Below, in pieces: positions 1 through 8,216 of a stretch of DNA of 48,054 nt. A model generated the notes under the pieces. The model was not told the DNA's origin. It saw only the letters and a list, made by a program, of their open reading frames with translations, and did no database searches. A program made the position numbers and the translations under genes. This DNA is from DATCJU01 sp036562635 (GTDB lineage Bacteria; Actinomycetota; Actinomycetes; Mycobacteriales; Pseudonocardiaceae): positions 1 to 48,054 of the forward strand of contig DATCJU010000034.1 in the NCBI GenBank assembly GCA_036562635.1, given 5' to 3'. How positions within the stretch are numbered: position 1 is the first letter of the stretch; each line of letters begins with the position of its first letter.

Positions 1-384
1 GTACGGGGTGTAGGCGGTGTACCAGGCCGGGTTCTCCAGCACGTTGCGCAGGATGACCGCCGGCGTGTGGGTGCCGTAGTAGCCCAGGCCGATCATCTGC
101 ACCATGGGCCGGTTGTGCCGGGCCAGCTCCCGCAGCTCGGCGAGGACCTGGGCCTCGGTCGCGGGAGCGGGCAACGACAGCCGCAGGTCGTCCTGCCTGA
201 TAGCCGAGGGGACGGCGCGCTGTGCGAGTTCCTCGAGGGAACCGACCCCGATGACGTCGAGCATCCGCGCCAGTTCGGCGGAGCGCGGCCCGATGTGGCG
301 GTCGGCGAAGGGGGTTCCGTGTTCCAGTGCGGCGAGCGGGACACGGTCCGCTCCCGTACGGGGGTGGTTGGTCGCCTGAGTCAT
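1..384 (-). CDS. gcvP: Glycine dehydrogenase (decarboxylating), P protein, N-terminal part
   Basis: This is the N-terminal 128 residues of the PLP-dependent P protein of the glycine cleavage system; the gene runs off the left edge of the window. The segment FADRHIGP near the start and the later MIGLGYYGTHTPAVILRN are hallmarks of this family. The enzyme decarboxylates glycine and passes the aminomethyl group to the lipoyl arm of GcvH, which is encoded about 3.5 kb upstream on the same strand. The ATG at 384 lies directly after a tandem glycine riboswitch, so expression is expected to respond to glycine. The family call is firm; catalytic regions lie outside the window. Confidence 0.95.
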   Translation of the reverse strand, partial: MTQATNHPRTGADRVPLAALEHGTPFADRHIGPRSAELARMLDVIGVGSLEELAQRAVPSAIRQDDLRLSLPAPATEAQVLAELRELARHNRPMVQMIGLGYYGTHTPAVILRNVLENPAWYTAYTPY

Positions 385-440
385 CGCTTCGGCCTCCGGC
401 TCGGGAATGGGCGTGCGGCCCTACCTCCGCTGCCCTCCCC

Positions 441-672
441 CTCTGTCGGTGCCCGCTCGTGGTGGGCGCCTGAGAGCTTCACCCGGTTACCCGGGCTTGC
501 ACCGTCGGCGGGGCCGGCCACACCTGTCGGCGTGTACGGCCCTCTTTCCAGAGGCGTCTCACCCGCACGGTCCCTTGCGCCTGAGAGGTTCCGGGGAGGA
601 GTTGCTCCTTCGGCGCCGCACCCACCACCGGCCAGGGACCGGAGCTGATGGACGCGGACTCTCCCGCGCGGG
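441..672 (-). promoter_or_regulatory. Tandem glycine riboswitch (two aptamers)
   Basis: On the minus strand two copies of the conserved glycine-aptamer core occur in tandem: a CTCTCAGGCGC segment at about 589-579 and another at about 476-466. Each is followed by a short stem and a GAAAGAGG/GACAGAGGGGGA-type closing region (near 551-541 and 449-436). This is the classic arrangement of the cooperative two-aptamer glycine riboswitch. It ends about 50 nt before the gcvP start, so gcvP is the controlled gene. No clear U-tract terminator is visible between aptamer 2 and gcvP, which would favour translational or anti-sequestering control. Outer limits are approximate. Confidence 0.88.
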
Positions 673-720
673 GTCTACGACTACAGCGCGCAGACTACCC
701 CGGACGAGTGGAGTCCTGCT

Positions 721-1287
721 CTAGCCGGTACGCCTGGCACGGCGACGCCGGGCCAGCTCGTCCTCGGCCCGGGGTTCCACCGGTGCCCCGTCCGCCCGCT
801 CGGCCGGGAACTCGTGGATGGTCCCGCTGATCTCACGCATGGCACCGCTGACCGCGATACCGAACACACCCTGACCACCCTGGAGCAGATCCACCAACTC
901 CTCGGGGGACGTGCACTCGTACACGGTGGTGCCGTCGCTGAACAGTGTTATCCGAGCGAGATCGTGCACACCACGGCGCCGCAGATGATCAACCGCGACC
1001 CGGATGTTCTGCAGTGACACCCCGGTGTCCAACAGGCGCTTGACCACCTTCAGCACCAGGATGTCCTTGAATGAGTACAGTCGCTGACTGCCCGAGCCGG
1101 ACGCGCTTCTTATCGACGGCACGACCAGCCCGGTTCTCGCCCAGTAGTCGAGCTGGCGATAGGTGATACCGGCGATCTGACACGCAGCCGGCCCTCGGTA
1201 TCCCACCAACTCGTCCGGCAGCGAGGCGCCTGGGAACAACTCGCCCTGTTCTCCGGCACCAACCCGGCTGGGCGTTTCTTCCACCAC
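721..1287 (-). CDS. MerR-family transcriptional regulator (Rv1830-like)
   Basis: A 188-residue protein with an N-terminal MerR winged helix-turn-helix (about residues 28-95): YRGPAACQIAGITYRQLDYW is the HTH start and GSQRLYSFKDILVLKVVKRL the wing and next helix. The C-terminal half has no Cys metal-site signature, so it is not a classic metal or redox MerR. It lies between the bifunctional-nuclease gene and gcvP, the position of the second MerR gene in the gcvH-garA-merR-bfn-merR-gcvP block of mycobacteria and corynebacteria. Its target and ligand cannot be read from sequence. The very basic, Arg-rich tail (ARRRRARRTG) is noticeable. Confidence 0.85.
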   Translation of the reverse strand: MVEETPSRVGAGEQGELFPGASLPDELVGYRGPAACQIAGITYRQLDYWARTGLVVPSIRSASGSGSQRLYSFKDILVLKVVKRLLDTGVSLQNIRVAVDHLRRRGVHDLARITLFSDGTTVYECTSPEELVDLLQGGQGVFGIAVSGAMREISGTIHEFPAERADGAPVEPRAEDELARRRRARRTG

Positions 1288-1811
1288 GCCTGCCTCCCCT
1301 CACCCCGGCTTCGGTGGCCGCTCGTTGCGACCTTCCCTGGATCGGTCGGATCCAGACGGCCGTAAGAAAGCCCCGGCGCGGAACCACACCGGCGCGATTC
1401 GTTCGCAACGACGGTAAGACTGGGCGGACAGCAGGTCAACGCGACGCGCGGCAAGGGCAACAAAGACCTTAACCCGATTCCGCGCCGCGCGCCCGCCATG
1501 TTGGTCAAATGCGCACTCTTGGTGGTTGACGTCACGGACCGTTACGGGGATCTTGCCGAGAACACGGACAAGATCCCCGGATCAACGGACGTCTTCACCG
1601 TCTACCTTCACATGGATGAAGGACGATTCAACACTGTGGGTGCACGACTTCGTCGTGCCACCGGCCGCAGAGCATCCCGATCCCAGCGAGAATCCCTCGA
1701 CCGGTCGCCCCGGAACACGTCGCACCGACCCGCACGAAACGACCCGCGCGGGGCACCCGACGGGCCGACAGCCCCGGGATACCCCGCGCGGATCGAGCTC
1801 GAACCACCTGC
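1288..1811. other. Intergenic region upstream of the MerR gene
   Basis: About 520 bp without a convincing gene; overlapping open frames here have low-complexity, Arg/Pro-rich translations typical of antisense high-GC noise. It holds the terminator at 1546-1578 and presumably the promoter of the MerR gene. Confidence 0.5.
1546..1578 (-). terminator. Stem-loop terminator after bifunctional nuclease gene
   Basis: Perfect 10-bp inverted repeat (GGGGATCTTG at 1546-1555, CAAGATCCCC at 1569-1578) around a 13-base loop that can pair further (CCG/CGG). It lies about 235 bp downstream of the bfn stop on the minus strand. There is no strong U tract, so the direction is inferred from context. Confidence 0.55.
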
Positions 1812-2288
1812 TCAGGTGTCAGCGCCACGGAAGTCCTCAGGCGAGACCGAGTCCAGAAACTCGCGGAACTTCTCGACCTCGTCCTCCTGCTCGTCCGGGA
1901 TGATCAGGCCGGCTTCCGCGAGGACCGATTCCTCGGCGTGGATCGGCACCCCGGCCCGCAATGCCAGGGCGACCGAGTCGCTCGGCCGGGCAGACACCCG
2001 CACGCCTCCGTCGAACACGAGCTCGGCGTAGAACGTGCCTTCCTGCAGATCGGTGATACGGACCTGCTGCAACTCCCGGCCCAGCGCCGAGATGACATCC
2101 TTCAGCAGATCGTGGGTGAGCGGCCGGGCCGGCCGGACACCCTGCTGCTCCAGGGCGATCGCGCTGGCTTCCATCGTGCCGATCCAGATCGGCAGGTACC
2201 GGTCGCCGTTGGTCTCGCGCAGCAACAGGATCGGCTGGTTGGCGGGCAGCTCCACCCGAACTCCGACAACGCGCATCTCGCTGCTCAT
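1812..2288 (-). CDS. Bifunctional nuclease family protein (DUF151/BFN)
   Basis: A 158-residue protein of the BFN/DUF151 family. The start MSSEMRVVGVRVELPANQPI, the central LPIWIGTMEASAIALEQQGV and SARPSDSVALALRAGVPI are the conserved family blocks. Plant members have RNase/DNase activity; in bacteria the role is poorly defined. The ATG at 2288 is chosen because GGAGGAG stands just upstream, whereas the open frame extends 41 codons further without homology-like sequence. It sits between ftsR and the second MerR gene, as in mycobacteria. The C-terminal stretch is acidic (PDEQEDEVEKFREFLDSV), a typical tail. Confidence 0.9.
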   Translation of the reverse strand: MSSEMRVVGVRVELPANQPILLLRETNGDRYLPIWIGTMEASAIALEQQGVRPARPLTHDLLKDVISALGRELQQVRITDLQEGTFYAELVFDGGVRVSARPSDSVALALRAGVPIHAEESVLAEAGLIIPDEQEDEVEKFREFLDSVSPEDFRGADT

Positions 2289-2532
2289 CGGGTCTCGCCT
2301 CCTCCAGCGCGCTGAACCGTGGCGTCCCCGTAGCAACGAGGATCGCGTACCGACGCCTACGACGCTACCCGCAATAGGCGCGGAGTGCTCCTCGTCCCCC
2401 GATCGGTACAAACCACGGTTATGCGCTCGTCACCAAAGAGCTACAGGGTGCACGGAGCGTCCACCTCAGCCGCCCCAAGCCCCGTGTCCAGATAACACCC
2501 CAGACCCTCGGTCGGCCAAGGCCTGGCCCCGG

Positions 2533-3267
2533 TCACGAGCCGTCGAGCACGTCATGCATACCCGCTCGGACCAACATGGCGTGCAGGGTGCCAGCCAGGC
2601 CGGCCAGCTCCTCCGCCACGGACACCGCCCGCTCCCGGGCCTCGGGATCACGCTGACGCGCCAGCGGCATGACGATCTGGGCCAGCAGGCCGACCTCCCG
2701 GTCCGCCGCGGTGCGGAACGCACGCAGGTGCCTCGGCTCGATGCCGTACCCCGTCATCACCTTCACGGTGCGGGCCACCTGCAGGGCGGTCGTGTCGAAC
2801 CCGTCCGGTCCGGAACGCACGAGGCCGTACTGCTCCAACTCGGTCAGGAGTTCCTGGTCGATCCCTGCCCGGGCGAGCAGCTCCTCCCGGCTCATCGGAG
2901 GCTCGTCACCGGACGACCCCTCGGGAGACAAACCCACCTGCGCCGCCATGTCCACCGCGGCCAACGGTGGTATCGGGCCGGGGTGCGGACCGGGAGCCAC
3001 CCCCCGGTCCATCGCCGCCAGCTGCTCCCGGATGACCTTCAGCGGGAGGTAGTGGTCCCGCTGCGCGGTCAGGATGAACCGGAGTCGTTCGACATCAGCG
3101 GTAGAGAACTGCCGATAACCGGACGGTGTCCGCGCAGGACGCACCAACCCCTCGGACTCCAAGAAACGGATCTTGGAGATGGTCACCTCGGGGAAATCGG
3201 GGCGGAGCTGGGCCAGCACCGCCCCGATGCTCAATCCTCCGCGTCGGGACCGCCCGGCTGCGGTCAC
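2533..3267 (-). CDS. ftsR: MerR-type cell-division regulator FtsR
   Basis: A 244-residue MerR-family regulator. The N-terminal HTH (about residues 10-80) reads LSIGAVLAQLRPDFPEVTIS then IRFLESEGLVRPARTPSGYR, the signature of the Rv1828/FtsR group. In Corynebacterium glutamicum this family activates ftsZ. The C-terminal effector domain (about 130-244) has no obvious metal ligands. The GTG start overlaps the stop of garA by four bases (GTGA at 3264-3267), so the two are translationally coupled. Neighbourhood next to garA fixes which of the two MerR genes is ftsR. Its target here is outside the window. Confidence 0.88.
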   Translation of the reverse strand: MTAAGRSRRGGLSIGAVLAQLRPDFPEVTISKIRFLESEGLVRPARTPSGYRQFSTADVERLRFILTAQRDHYLPLKVIREQLAAMDRGVAPGPHPGPIPPLAAVDMAAQVGLSPEGSSGDEPPMSREELLARAGIDQELLTELEQYGLVRSGPDGFDTTALQVARTVKVMTGYGIEPRHLRAFRTAADREVGLLAQIVMPLARQRDPEARERAVSVAEELAGLAGTLHAMLVRAGMHDVLDGS

Positions 3268-3725
3268 CGCGCCCCCTGACCCCCGTTGCCCGGCCCGGTC
3301 AGGAACACCAGACGGAACTTGCCGATCTGGACCTCGTCGCCGTTGGCCAGCACCGCGGTGTCCACCGGCTCGCGGTTGACGTAGGTGCCGTTGAGGCTGC
3401 CCACGTCCACCACGACGAACTCCCCACCCTCGCGACGGAACTCGGCGTGACGGCGGGAAACCGTCACGTCGTCGAGGAAGATGTCACTGTCGGGGTGCCG
3501 GCCCGCGCTGGTGGTGTCCCGGTCGAGCAGGAAGCGGGAGCCCGCGTTGGGGCCGCGCTTGACCACCAGCAGGGCGGAACCAGCGGGCAGAGCGTCCACT
3601 CCCGAGACCGCGGGCTCGGGCGCGGCTTCGGTGCCCTCTGCCTCGGCGAGGAAGTCGGCCCGGAAGACGGACGTGGTCTCCGGGGCCCTCTCCGGCGGGA
3701 TGCCGGGCCCGTCGTTCGTGCTCAC
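3264..3725 (-). CDS. garA: FHA-domain metabolic regulator GarA/OdhI
   Basis: A 153-residue protein with the ETTSV phosphorylation motif (Thr17/Thr18) at the N terminus and a forkhead-associated domain from about residue 52: GR at 75-76, SRRH at 90-93 and SLNGTYVN around 110-117 are the phosphothreonine-binding residues. GarA/OdhI inhibits 2-oxoglutarate dehydrogenase and adjusts glutamate metabolism; Ser/Thr kinases (PknB/PknG) phosphorylate the N-terminal Thr, which then binds its own FHA domain and switches it off. The GTG at 3725 is chosen because an AGGAGGAG ribosome site precedes it and the product matches the family length. It overlaps ftsR by four bases. Confidence 0.95.
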   Translation of the reverse strand: MSTNDGPGIPPERAPETTSVFRADFLAEAEGTEAAPEPAVSGVDALPAGSALLVVKRGPNAGSRFLLDRDTTSAGRHPDSDIFLDDVTVSRRHAEFRREGGEFVVVDVGSLNGTYVNREPVDTAVLANGDEVQIGKFRLVFLTGPGNGGQGAR

Positions 3726-3863
3726 CTGAGCTCTCCTCCTGCTGGATGGTTCCTGCGGGTGCTTCCCAACGTACCGTGCCTGGTACGGCAAGGTCAGCGC
3801 GGCTCCCAAACTTTCCGGCGAGCTGCGCACAAGATCACTCGTCACCCGGACGAGCCGCCGTCG

Positions 3864-4247
3864 TCACTCCTGTTCGATCTGCTGACGGTAGGCCGCAGCG
3901 TCCAGGAGCTGATCCACCGCGGACGGGTCGTCCACTCGGAGCTCGAACATCCAACCCGCCTCGTACGGGTCGCTGTTGATCAGCTCGGGCTGGGTCTCGA
4001 CGGAGTCGTTGCGTGCCACCACCTCGCCGGAGACCGGCGCGTAGATGTCCGACACGCTCTTGGTGGACTCCACCTCCGCCACGCTCTCGCCGGCGCCGAC
4101 CTTCCGCCCCACCTCGGGCAGCTGGACGAACACGACGTCACCGAGCTGCTGCTGGGCGTAGTCGGTGATCCCAACACGCACGGTGTCCTCGCTCACCCGT
4201 GACACCCACTCGTGCTGCTCGGTGTACCTGAGCTCCTCGGGAACCAC
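3864..4247 (-). CDS. gcvH: Glycine cleavage system H protein
   Basis: A 127-residue lipoyl carrier of the glycine cleavage system. LRYTEQHEWV at the start, GITDYAQQQLGDVVFVQLP and the lipoylation motif ESTKSVSDIYAP are diagnostic; the lipoyl lysine is Lys63 with the chosen start. The GTG at 4247 is preferred because AAGGAGGAG lies six bases upstream; a GTG at 4265 would put that ribosome site inside the coding sequence. It shuttles the aminomethyl group from GcvP (end of the same block) to GcvT, which is not in the window. The gene is separated from garA by about 140 bp. Confidence 0.95.
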   Translation of the reverse strand: MVPEELRYTEQHEWVSRVSEDTVRVGITDYAQQQLGDVVFVQLPEVGRKVGAGESVAEVESTKSVSDIYAPVSGEVVARNDSVETQPELINSDPYEAGWMFELRVDDPSAVDQLLDAAAYRQQIEQE

Positions 4248-4513
4248 GAGAGGCTCCTCCTTCACACATCAACCGGTTGGCCGAGCGTATTTCGACGCCC
4301 GCGGTAGCCGCAAGACGGTGATCTTCACCCGAACGCACCCTACCGCCCCTCCGTCCAGCGGAGCGTGCACTGGCCTTTCGGCAACATCGGGTTCCGTACG
4401 GTGCCACCGACCCCGAACGCACGAGGACACCGCCGGGACATGCGGGACACCCGTCGGATGCAGGGAAACCACGAGGGACGACGGTCAGGTGCGGCGACCG
4501 CCCGGGGACGGCC

Positions 4514-5182
4514 TCAGCGACCCACCGTTCCCGGTTGGGCGTGACCGGCCAACCACCGGGCCCGGCGCAGTCCGAAGACCACCTGGGCCAGGTAGAGCAG
4601 ACCGGACCACAGGTACAGCGCCCCACCCCAGGCGGTGAACGCGTAGGCGAAGGGACGGGCGATCTCCGCGGCGGTGGACCCGCCCTGCGCCAACAGCAGC
4701 AACGGAAACGCGTAGAGCAGGTTGAACGTCGCCGCCTTGCCCAGGTAGTGCACCTCCGGCGGGGCGTAACCGGCGCGACGCAGCACCACCAGGCAGCACC
4801 CCAGGATCAGGTCCCGCGCCACCAGTGCCGCGACCACCCACCAGGGCACGATGTCGCGCACCAGGAAGGCGAACAGCGTGGCCAGGATGTACAACCGGTC
4901 CACCGCGGGATCCAGCAGGGCCCCGAACCGGCTGGACTGCCCCAGCCAGCGAGCCAACTTGCCGTCCAGCCAGTCGGTCAGCCCGCTGACCACCAGGACC
5001 ACCAGTGCCCAGCCGTCGGCCCGAGGGCCCAGCAACAGCCAGAGGAACAGCGGAACACCGGCCAGGCGCAGCATGCTGAGTGCATTGGGCACCGTCAGCA
5101 CACGAAGCCCTTCGGCCGTGTCCACCGTGGTGCCCCCTGCGACATCGGACCGCCTGCGAATCGGCTCCGACCCCCCACCCAC
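4514..5182 (-). CDS. CDP-alcohol phosphatidyltransferase family membrane protein
   Basis: A 222-residue integral membrane enzyme carrying the CDP-alcohol phosphotransferase motif: DGKLAR, eight residues, then GALLDPAVD, i.e. all the conserved Asp residues of D-G-x2-A-R-x8-G-x3-D-x3-D are present. Five or six hydrophobic segments follow. Such enzymes make phosphatidylglycerophosphate or cardiolipin by transferring phosphatidyl from CDP-diacylglycerol. Mycobacteria carry pgsA2 close to the gcvH-garA block, so a PgsA2/Cls-type role is likely, but the acceptor alcohol cannot be read from sequence. The GTG at 5182 follows GAGGAGG. Intact. Confidence 0.85.
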   Translation of the reverse strand: MGGGSEPIRRRSDVAGGTTVDTAEGLRVLTVPNALSMLRLAGVPLFLWLLLGPRADGWALVVLVVSGLTDWLDGKLARWLGQSSRFGALLDPAVDRLYILATLFAFLVRDIVPWWVVAALVARDLILGCCLVVLRRAGYAPPEVHYLGKAATFNLLYAFPLLLLAQGGSTAAEIARPFAYAFTAWGGALYLWSGLLYLAQVVFGLRRARWLAGHAQPGTVGR

Positions 5183-5291
5183 CGTGGCCTCCTCGTCACC
5201 GCGGGCGCGGCGCCGACCTCACCGGTGGCGGCCGCGCCCTGCGCCCCACGTGGTCAAGGGTGCCACAGTCGGACACGCCCTCCGCGGGCGG

Positions 5292-5546
5292 TCACCCTCT
5301 CCTGGTGCGGGTCCACCCGCGACGGAGCAGGTCCGCGTCGGTGAGGACGAGCGGGCGTCCACGACCGTCCAACCCGACCCAGTGCGCCCGGCCCGGGCCA
5401 CCCTCGCGCACGTAGGCGTGCCCGCCGCTCCACACCACGCTGCACGGCACGGTGGGCAGCTGGCCACCTCCGGTCGCCTCGCCCGGCACGGCCTCGCCCA
5501 CTGTGGAGGGGTCGCCCTCGACCACGGCTGCTCTGTCGGTGTTCAT
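5292..5546 (-). CDS. Small hypothetical protein
   Basis: An 84-residue protein beginning MNTDRAAVVEGDPSTVGE. It has no signal peptide or membrane segment. The second half (SGGHAYVREGGPGRAHWVG, then DGRGRPLVLTDADLLRRGW) looks like a compact folded unit with coding-like third-position GC, and I think similar short proteins are common in Pseudonocardiales, but I cannot name a family. The ATG at 5546 has a GGTGG stretch upstream. It lies alone between the phosphatidyltransferase and the glycosyltransferase, all on minus. Function unknown. Confidence 0.6.
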   Translation of the reverse strand: MNTDRAAVVEGDPSTVGEAVPGEATGGGQLPTVPCSVVWSGGHAYVREGGPGRAHWVGLDGRGRPLVLTDADLLRRGWTRTRRG

Positions 5547-5783
5547 CGTGGATCCGCCACCTTCCCTCAAACCCACCCTGACTGGCTGTACGTGTCGCTC
5601 CACGTACCACGCGGAGGTCGAACACGGATGGATGGATTGTGGGGGCGGTCCCGATCACACCGGGAGCTCTGCGGACGACCGCGCGCCGACCGGCCGTCGT
5701 CCGTCGCCGAACTGCCGTTCCCCCGTTCAGGCGGGCCGATAAGAGCAAGTGACGACGCCTGCCGGAAGTACCGGCCGGGACGT

Positions 5784-6953
5784 TCAACGAGCCAGCAGGG
5801 CCAGGCGGGGACGGCTCCGCGCCAGGACCTGCCAGTACAGCCGAAGGTAGTGCTCGGCCATCACGGCCGGGGTGAACCGTTCAGCGGCGACCTGACGACA
5901 CCTGCCCGGTTCGATGTCGTCGGCCCGGGGCAGGAGCTCGGCCAGCTCCTCCTCGTCCACGGCGAGCAGCCCGGTGCTGCCGTGGCGGACCAGCTCGGGC
6001 AGGCAGCCCCGGCGCAGCCCCACCACCGGGGTGCCCAGGGCCAGGGACTCCACCACCGCGGTACCACCCGGCTCGTCCCACTGCAGGGGGAACAAGGCGG
6101 CACGAGCGGTGCTGACCAGTTTGTCGCGCTCGGAGCCGCGCAGCGTGCCCACCCAGCGGACCAGCCGCCCGTCCACCCCCGGGCTGACCTCGTCCAGCCA
6201 GTACCGCACGTCGGGGTTGACCACCGCGGAAGGATCGGTGTCCAGTGCCCGGTGCAGGTCCTCAGGACGGTGGTAGGGCCCGACCGGCCCGGCCAATACC
6301 ATCCGCATCCCGAGCCGGTGCGCCAGCCGGACCGCCACGTGCTGCCCCTTACCGGGGCTCACCCGGCCCAGGACCACGACGTGGTCCTTCTTCGCCGGCT
6401 GTGGCACCCGGTCGGCTCCCACGGCCAACGGCGTGGCCAGATGGACGTGTCCCAGGCTGTGACGTCGCAGTGCCGCCGGCGCGCGAGCCAGTTGCGCCGC
6501 GGACACCCCGTTGACGAACACCCGCCCGCATCCGTCGAACCCGCCGTACAACTCGGCGTGCTTGGTCAGGTCCCAGTGCAGTGTGTGCAGCACCGGCGGC
6601 GCGTCCCGGCCCATCGCGGCGAACACGGACAGACCCACCACCTCGACGTGGTCGTGGACCAGATCGATGTCCCCACGGTCGCGCAGTACCGCCGCCACCC
6701 GCTGCAGGTGGGCGTGCGCCACTCCCATCACCTGGTTGTAGGGGCGCAGCAGTGCCGCGAACTGCCCCTCGTCGAACACGCTCAGCCGTTCGTCGGCCGG
6801 CAACGTGCTGCTGCCGACGGTGGCCAGCACCACGTGGACCCCTCTCCGGCGCAGTTCGGGCACCAGAGCGGCCACCATGTTCTCGATCCCGCCGTAGCCC
6901 CGTGGTGGCACCGGCAACCACGGGCCCACGTTCATCAACACCCGCAGCGTCAT
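5784..6953 (-). CDS. Family 4 glycosyltransferase
   Basis: A 389-residue GT-B-fold transferase. The N-terminal acceptor domain has VPPRGYGGIENMVAALVPEL, typical of GT4; the C-terminal nucleotide-sugar domain has VVVLGRVSPGKG and the retaining E-x7-E motif (EPGGTAVVE) followed by LALGTPVVGLRRG. The ATG at 6953 overlaps the gpgS stop (ATGA), so the two genes are co-translated; this is why I prefer it to the GTG three codons earlier. Donor and acceptor are unknown; next to GpgS a plausible job is adding a second sugar to glucosylglycerate or its phosphate, as mannosylglucosylglycerate synthases do. That role is inference. Confidence 0.88.
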   Translation of the reverse strand: MTLRVLMNVGPWLPVPPRGYGGIENMVAALVPELRRRGVHVVLATVGSSTLPADERLSVFDEGQFAALLRPYNQVMGVAHAHLQRVAAVLRDRGDIDLVHDHVEVVGLSVFAAMGRDAPPVLHTLHWDLTKHAELYGGFDGCGRVFVNGVSAAQLARAPAALRRHSLGHVHLATPLAVGADRVPQPAKKDHVVVLGRVSPGKGQHVAVRLAHRLGMRMVLAGPVGPYHRPEDLHRALDTDPSAVVNPDVRYWLDEVSPGVDGRLVRWVGTLRGSERDKLVSTARAALFPLQWDEPGGTAVVESLALGTPVVGLRRGCLPELVRHGSTGLLAVDEEELAELLPRADDIEPGRCRQVAAERFTPAVMAEHYLRLYWQVLARSRPRLALLAR

Positions 6954-8032
6954 CGTGACCACGCCAGATCCAGTTCGAGGACCGTCCCCTCCGCCCGCCG
7001 GGCCAGGACCCGACGCAGGGGCGGGCGCTCCGGGACCGCCACGTCGGTGGTGAGCAGCTCACGAGCGATCCCGTCACCGGAGTCCCCCCGAAGGAACTGG
7101 GTCAGCAGGGTTGACGGGACGGGCAGCGCCACCGGGTCGGTGTGCTCCCGGAGCCTGGCGAAGGCGGTGAGCATGATCTGCATCGCCATTCGCCCGAGCC
7201 CCTCGGTGCTCTGGTGCCGATGCCTGCGTTCCCCCAGGTCCACCTGGGCCATGGCGTCCAGGCCGACCAGCTCCAGCAGGTCGATCAGCATGCCCAGCTC
7301 GACCCCGTAGCCGCTGACGAACGGGATGTTCTCCAGTACCGTGCGCCGGCCGGCGTACTCGCCCGCCAGCGGTTGCACGAATCCGGCCAACTGCGGCCAG
7401 AACATGTTCAGCAGGGGGCGGGCCACCAGCTCGGTGACTCGCCCGCCACCGTCGGTCACCATGGTGTCGCCGTGCGCCAACGGGCGGTGGTAGAAGCCCT
7501 TGACGTAGGCGACGGCCGGATCGGTCAGCAGGGGACCGAGCAGGCCGGTGACGAAGCTCGGGGTGAAACTGCGCAGATCCCCGTCGACGAACACGACCAG
7601 GTCGCCCTGGCTGGTCGCCAGACCCTTCCACAACGCCTCCCCCTTGCCGTCCAGCGGGGGCAGTTCGCTCAACACGGCGTCCTGCGCCACCACCCGGGCT
7701 CCGGCCTCGGCCGCCACCTGGGCGGTGCGGTCCACCGAACGGGAATCCACCACGACGATCTCGTCGACCAGGGGGGTTCGTCGCATCAGATGGGTTCGGA
7801 TGGTGCGGATGATGGGGCCGACCGTGGCCTCCTCGTTCCTGGCCGGGATCACCACGCTCACCCCGGTACCGCCCTTGTGGCGGAGCAGCTCACCGGTCGG
7901 CCAGTCCCGGGAGCGGCTGCTACGTCGGGACAACCAGCGGGCCACCTCGGGCAGGACCGTCAGCTCCCGCCGTCCGACGTCCCGGTCGCCGTTCCGCGCG
8001 GTCTTCGTGTTCCTCGTCGTGTTCCTCGCCAT
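6950..8032 (-). CDS. gpgS: Glucosyl-3-phosphoglycerate synthase
   Basis: A 360-residue GT81 enzyme transferring glucose from UDP-glucose to 3-phosphoglycerate. Family landmarks are VSVVIPARNEEATVGPII, VDSRSVDRT, GKGEALWKGL, the metal-binding FVDGDL, YVKGFYHRPL, GGRVTELVARPLLN and SGYGVELGMLIDLLE. The product feeds glucosylglycerate osmolytes or methylglucose lipopolysaccharide primers. No GpgP phosphatase gene is adjacent. The N terminus (about 45 residues, rich in Arg/Thr/Asn) is longer than in most relatives; the ATG at 8032 is the first reasonable start, with a GAGGG-type ribosome site. The stop overlaps the GT4 start. Confidence 0.92.
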   Translation of the reverse strand: MARNTTRNTKTARNGDRDVGRRELTVLPEVARWLSRRSSRSRDWPTGELLRHKGGTGVSVVIPARNEEATVGPIIRTIRTHLMRRTPLVDEIVVVDSRSVDRTAQVAAEAGARVVAQDAVLSELPPLDGKGEALWKGLATSQGDLVVFVDGDLRSFTPSFVTGLLGPLLTDPAVAYVKGFYHRPLAHGDTMVTDGGGRVTELVARPLLNMFWPQLAGFVQPLAGEYAGRRTVLENIPFVSGYGVELGMLIDLLELVGLDAMAQVDLGERRHRHQSTEGLGRMAMQIMLTAFARLREHTDPVALPVPSTLLTQFLRGDSGDGIARELLTTDVAVPERPPLRRVLARRAEGTVLELDLAWSR

Positions 8033-8216
8033 GGCATTCCGCCCTCACCCCTCGGCCGGACATGCCGGCATCCGGTCACTGCACTCGGTTCATGTCAATG
8101 CCCGCTCCTCCATCGTTTGAACCTCATGGGCCACCGCAATGCAGGAATCTCGTCGAATTGACGCGCACAACGGGTATGGAGCAGCCGAGAGCTTCACCGA
8201 TTCGAAGGAGACCCAG

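Noticed and set aside
1527..1534. TGACGTCA palindrome.
   Set aside because: Eight-base palindromes occur by chance in this composition and no consensus for a regulator here could be linked.
4851..7310. Long plus-strand open frame of over 800 codons.
   Set aside because: Spans the antisense strand of three real minus-strand genes and has no coherent domain.
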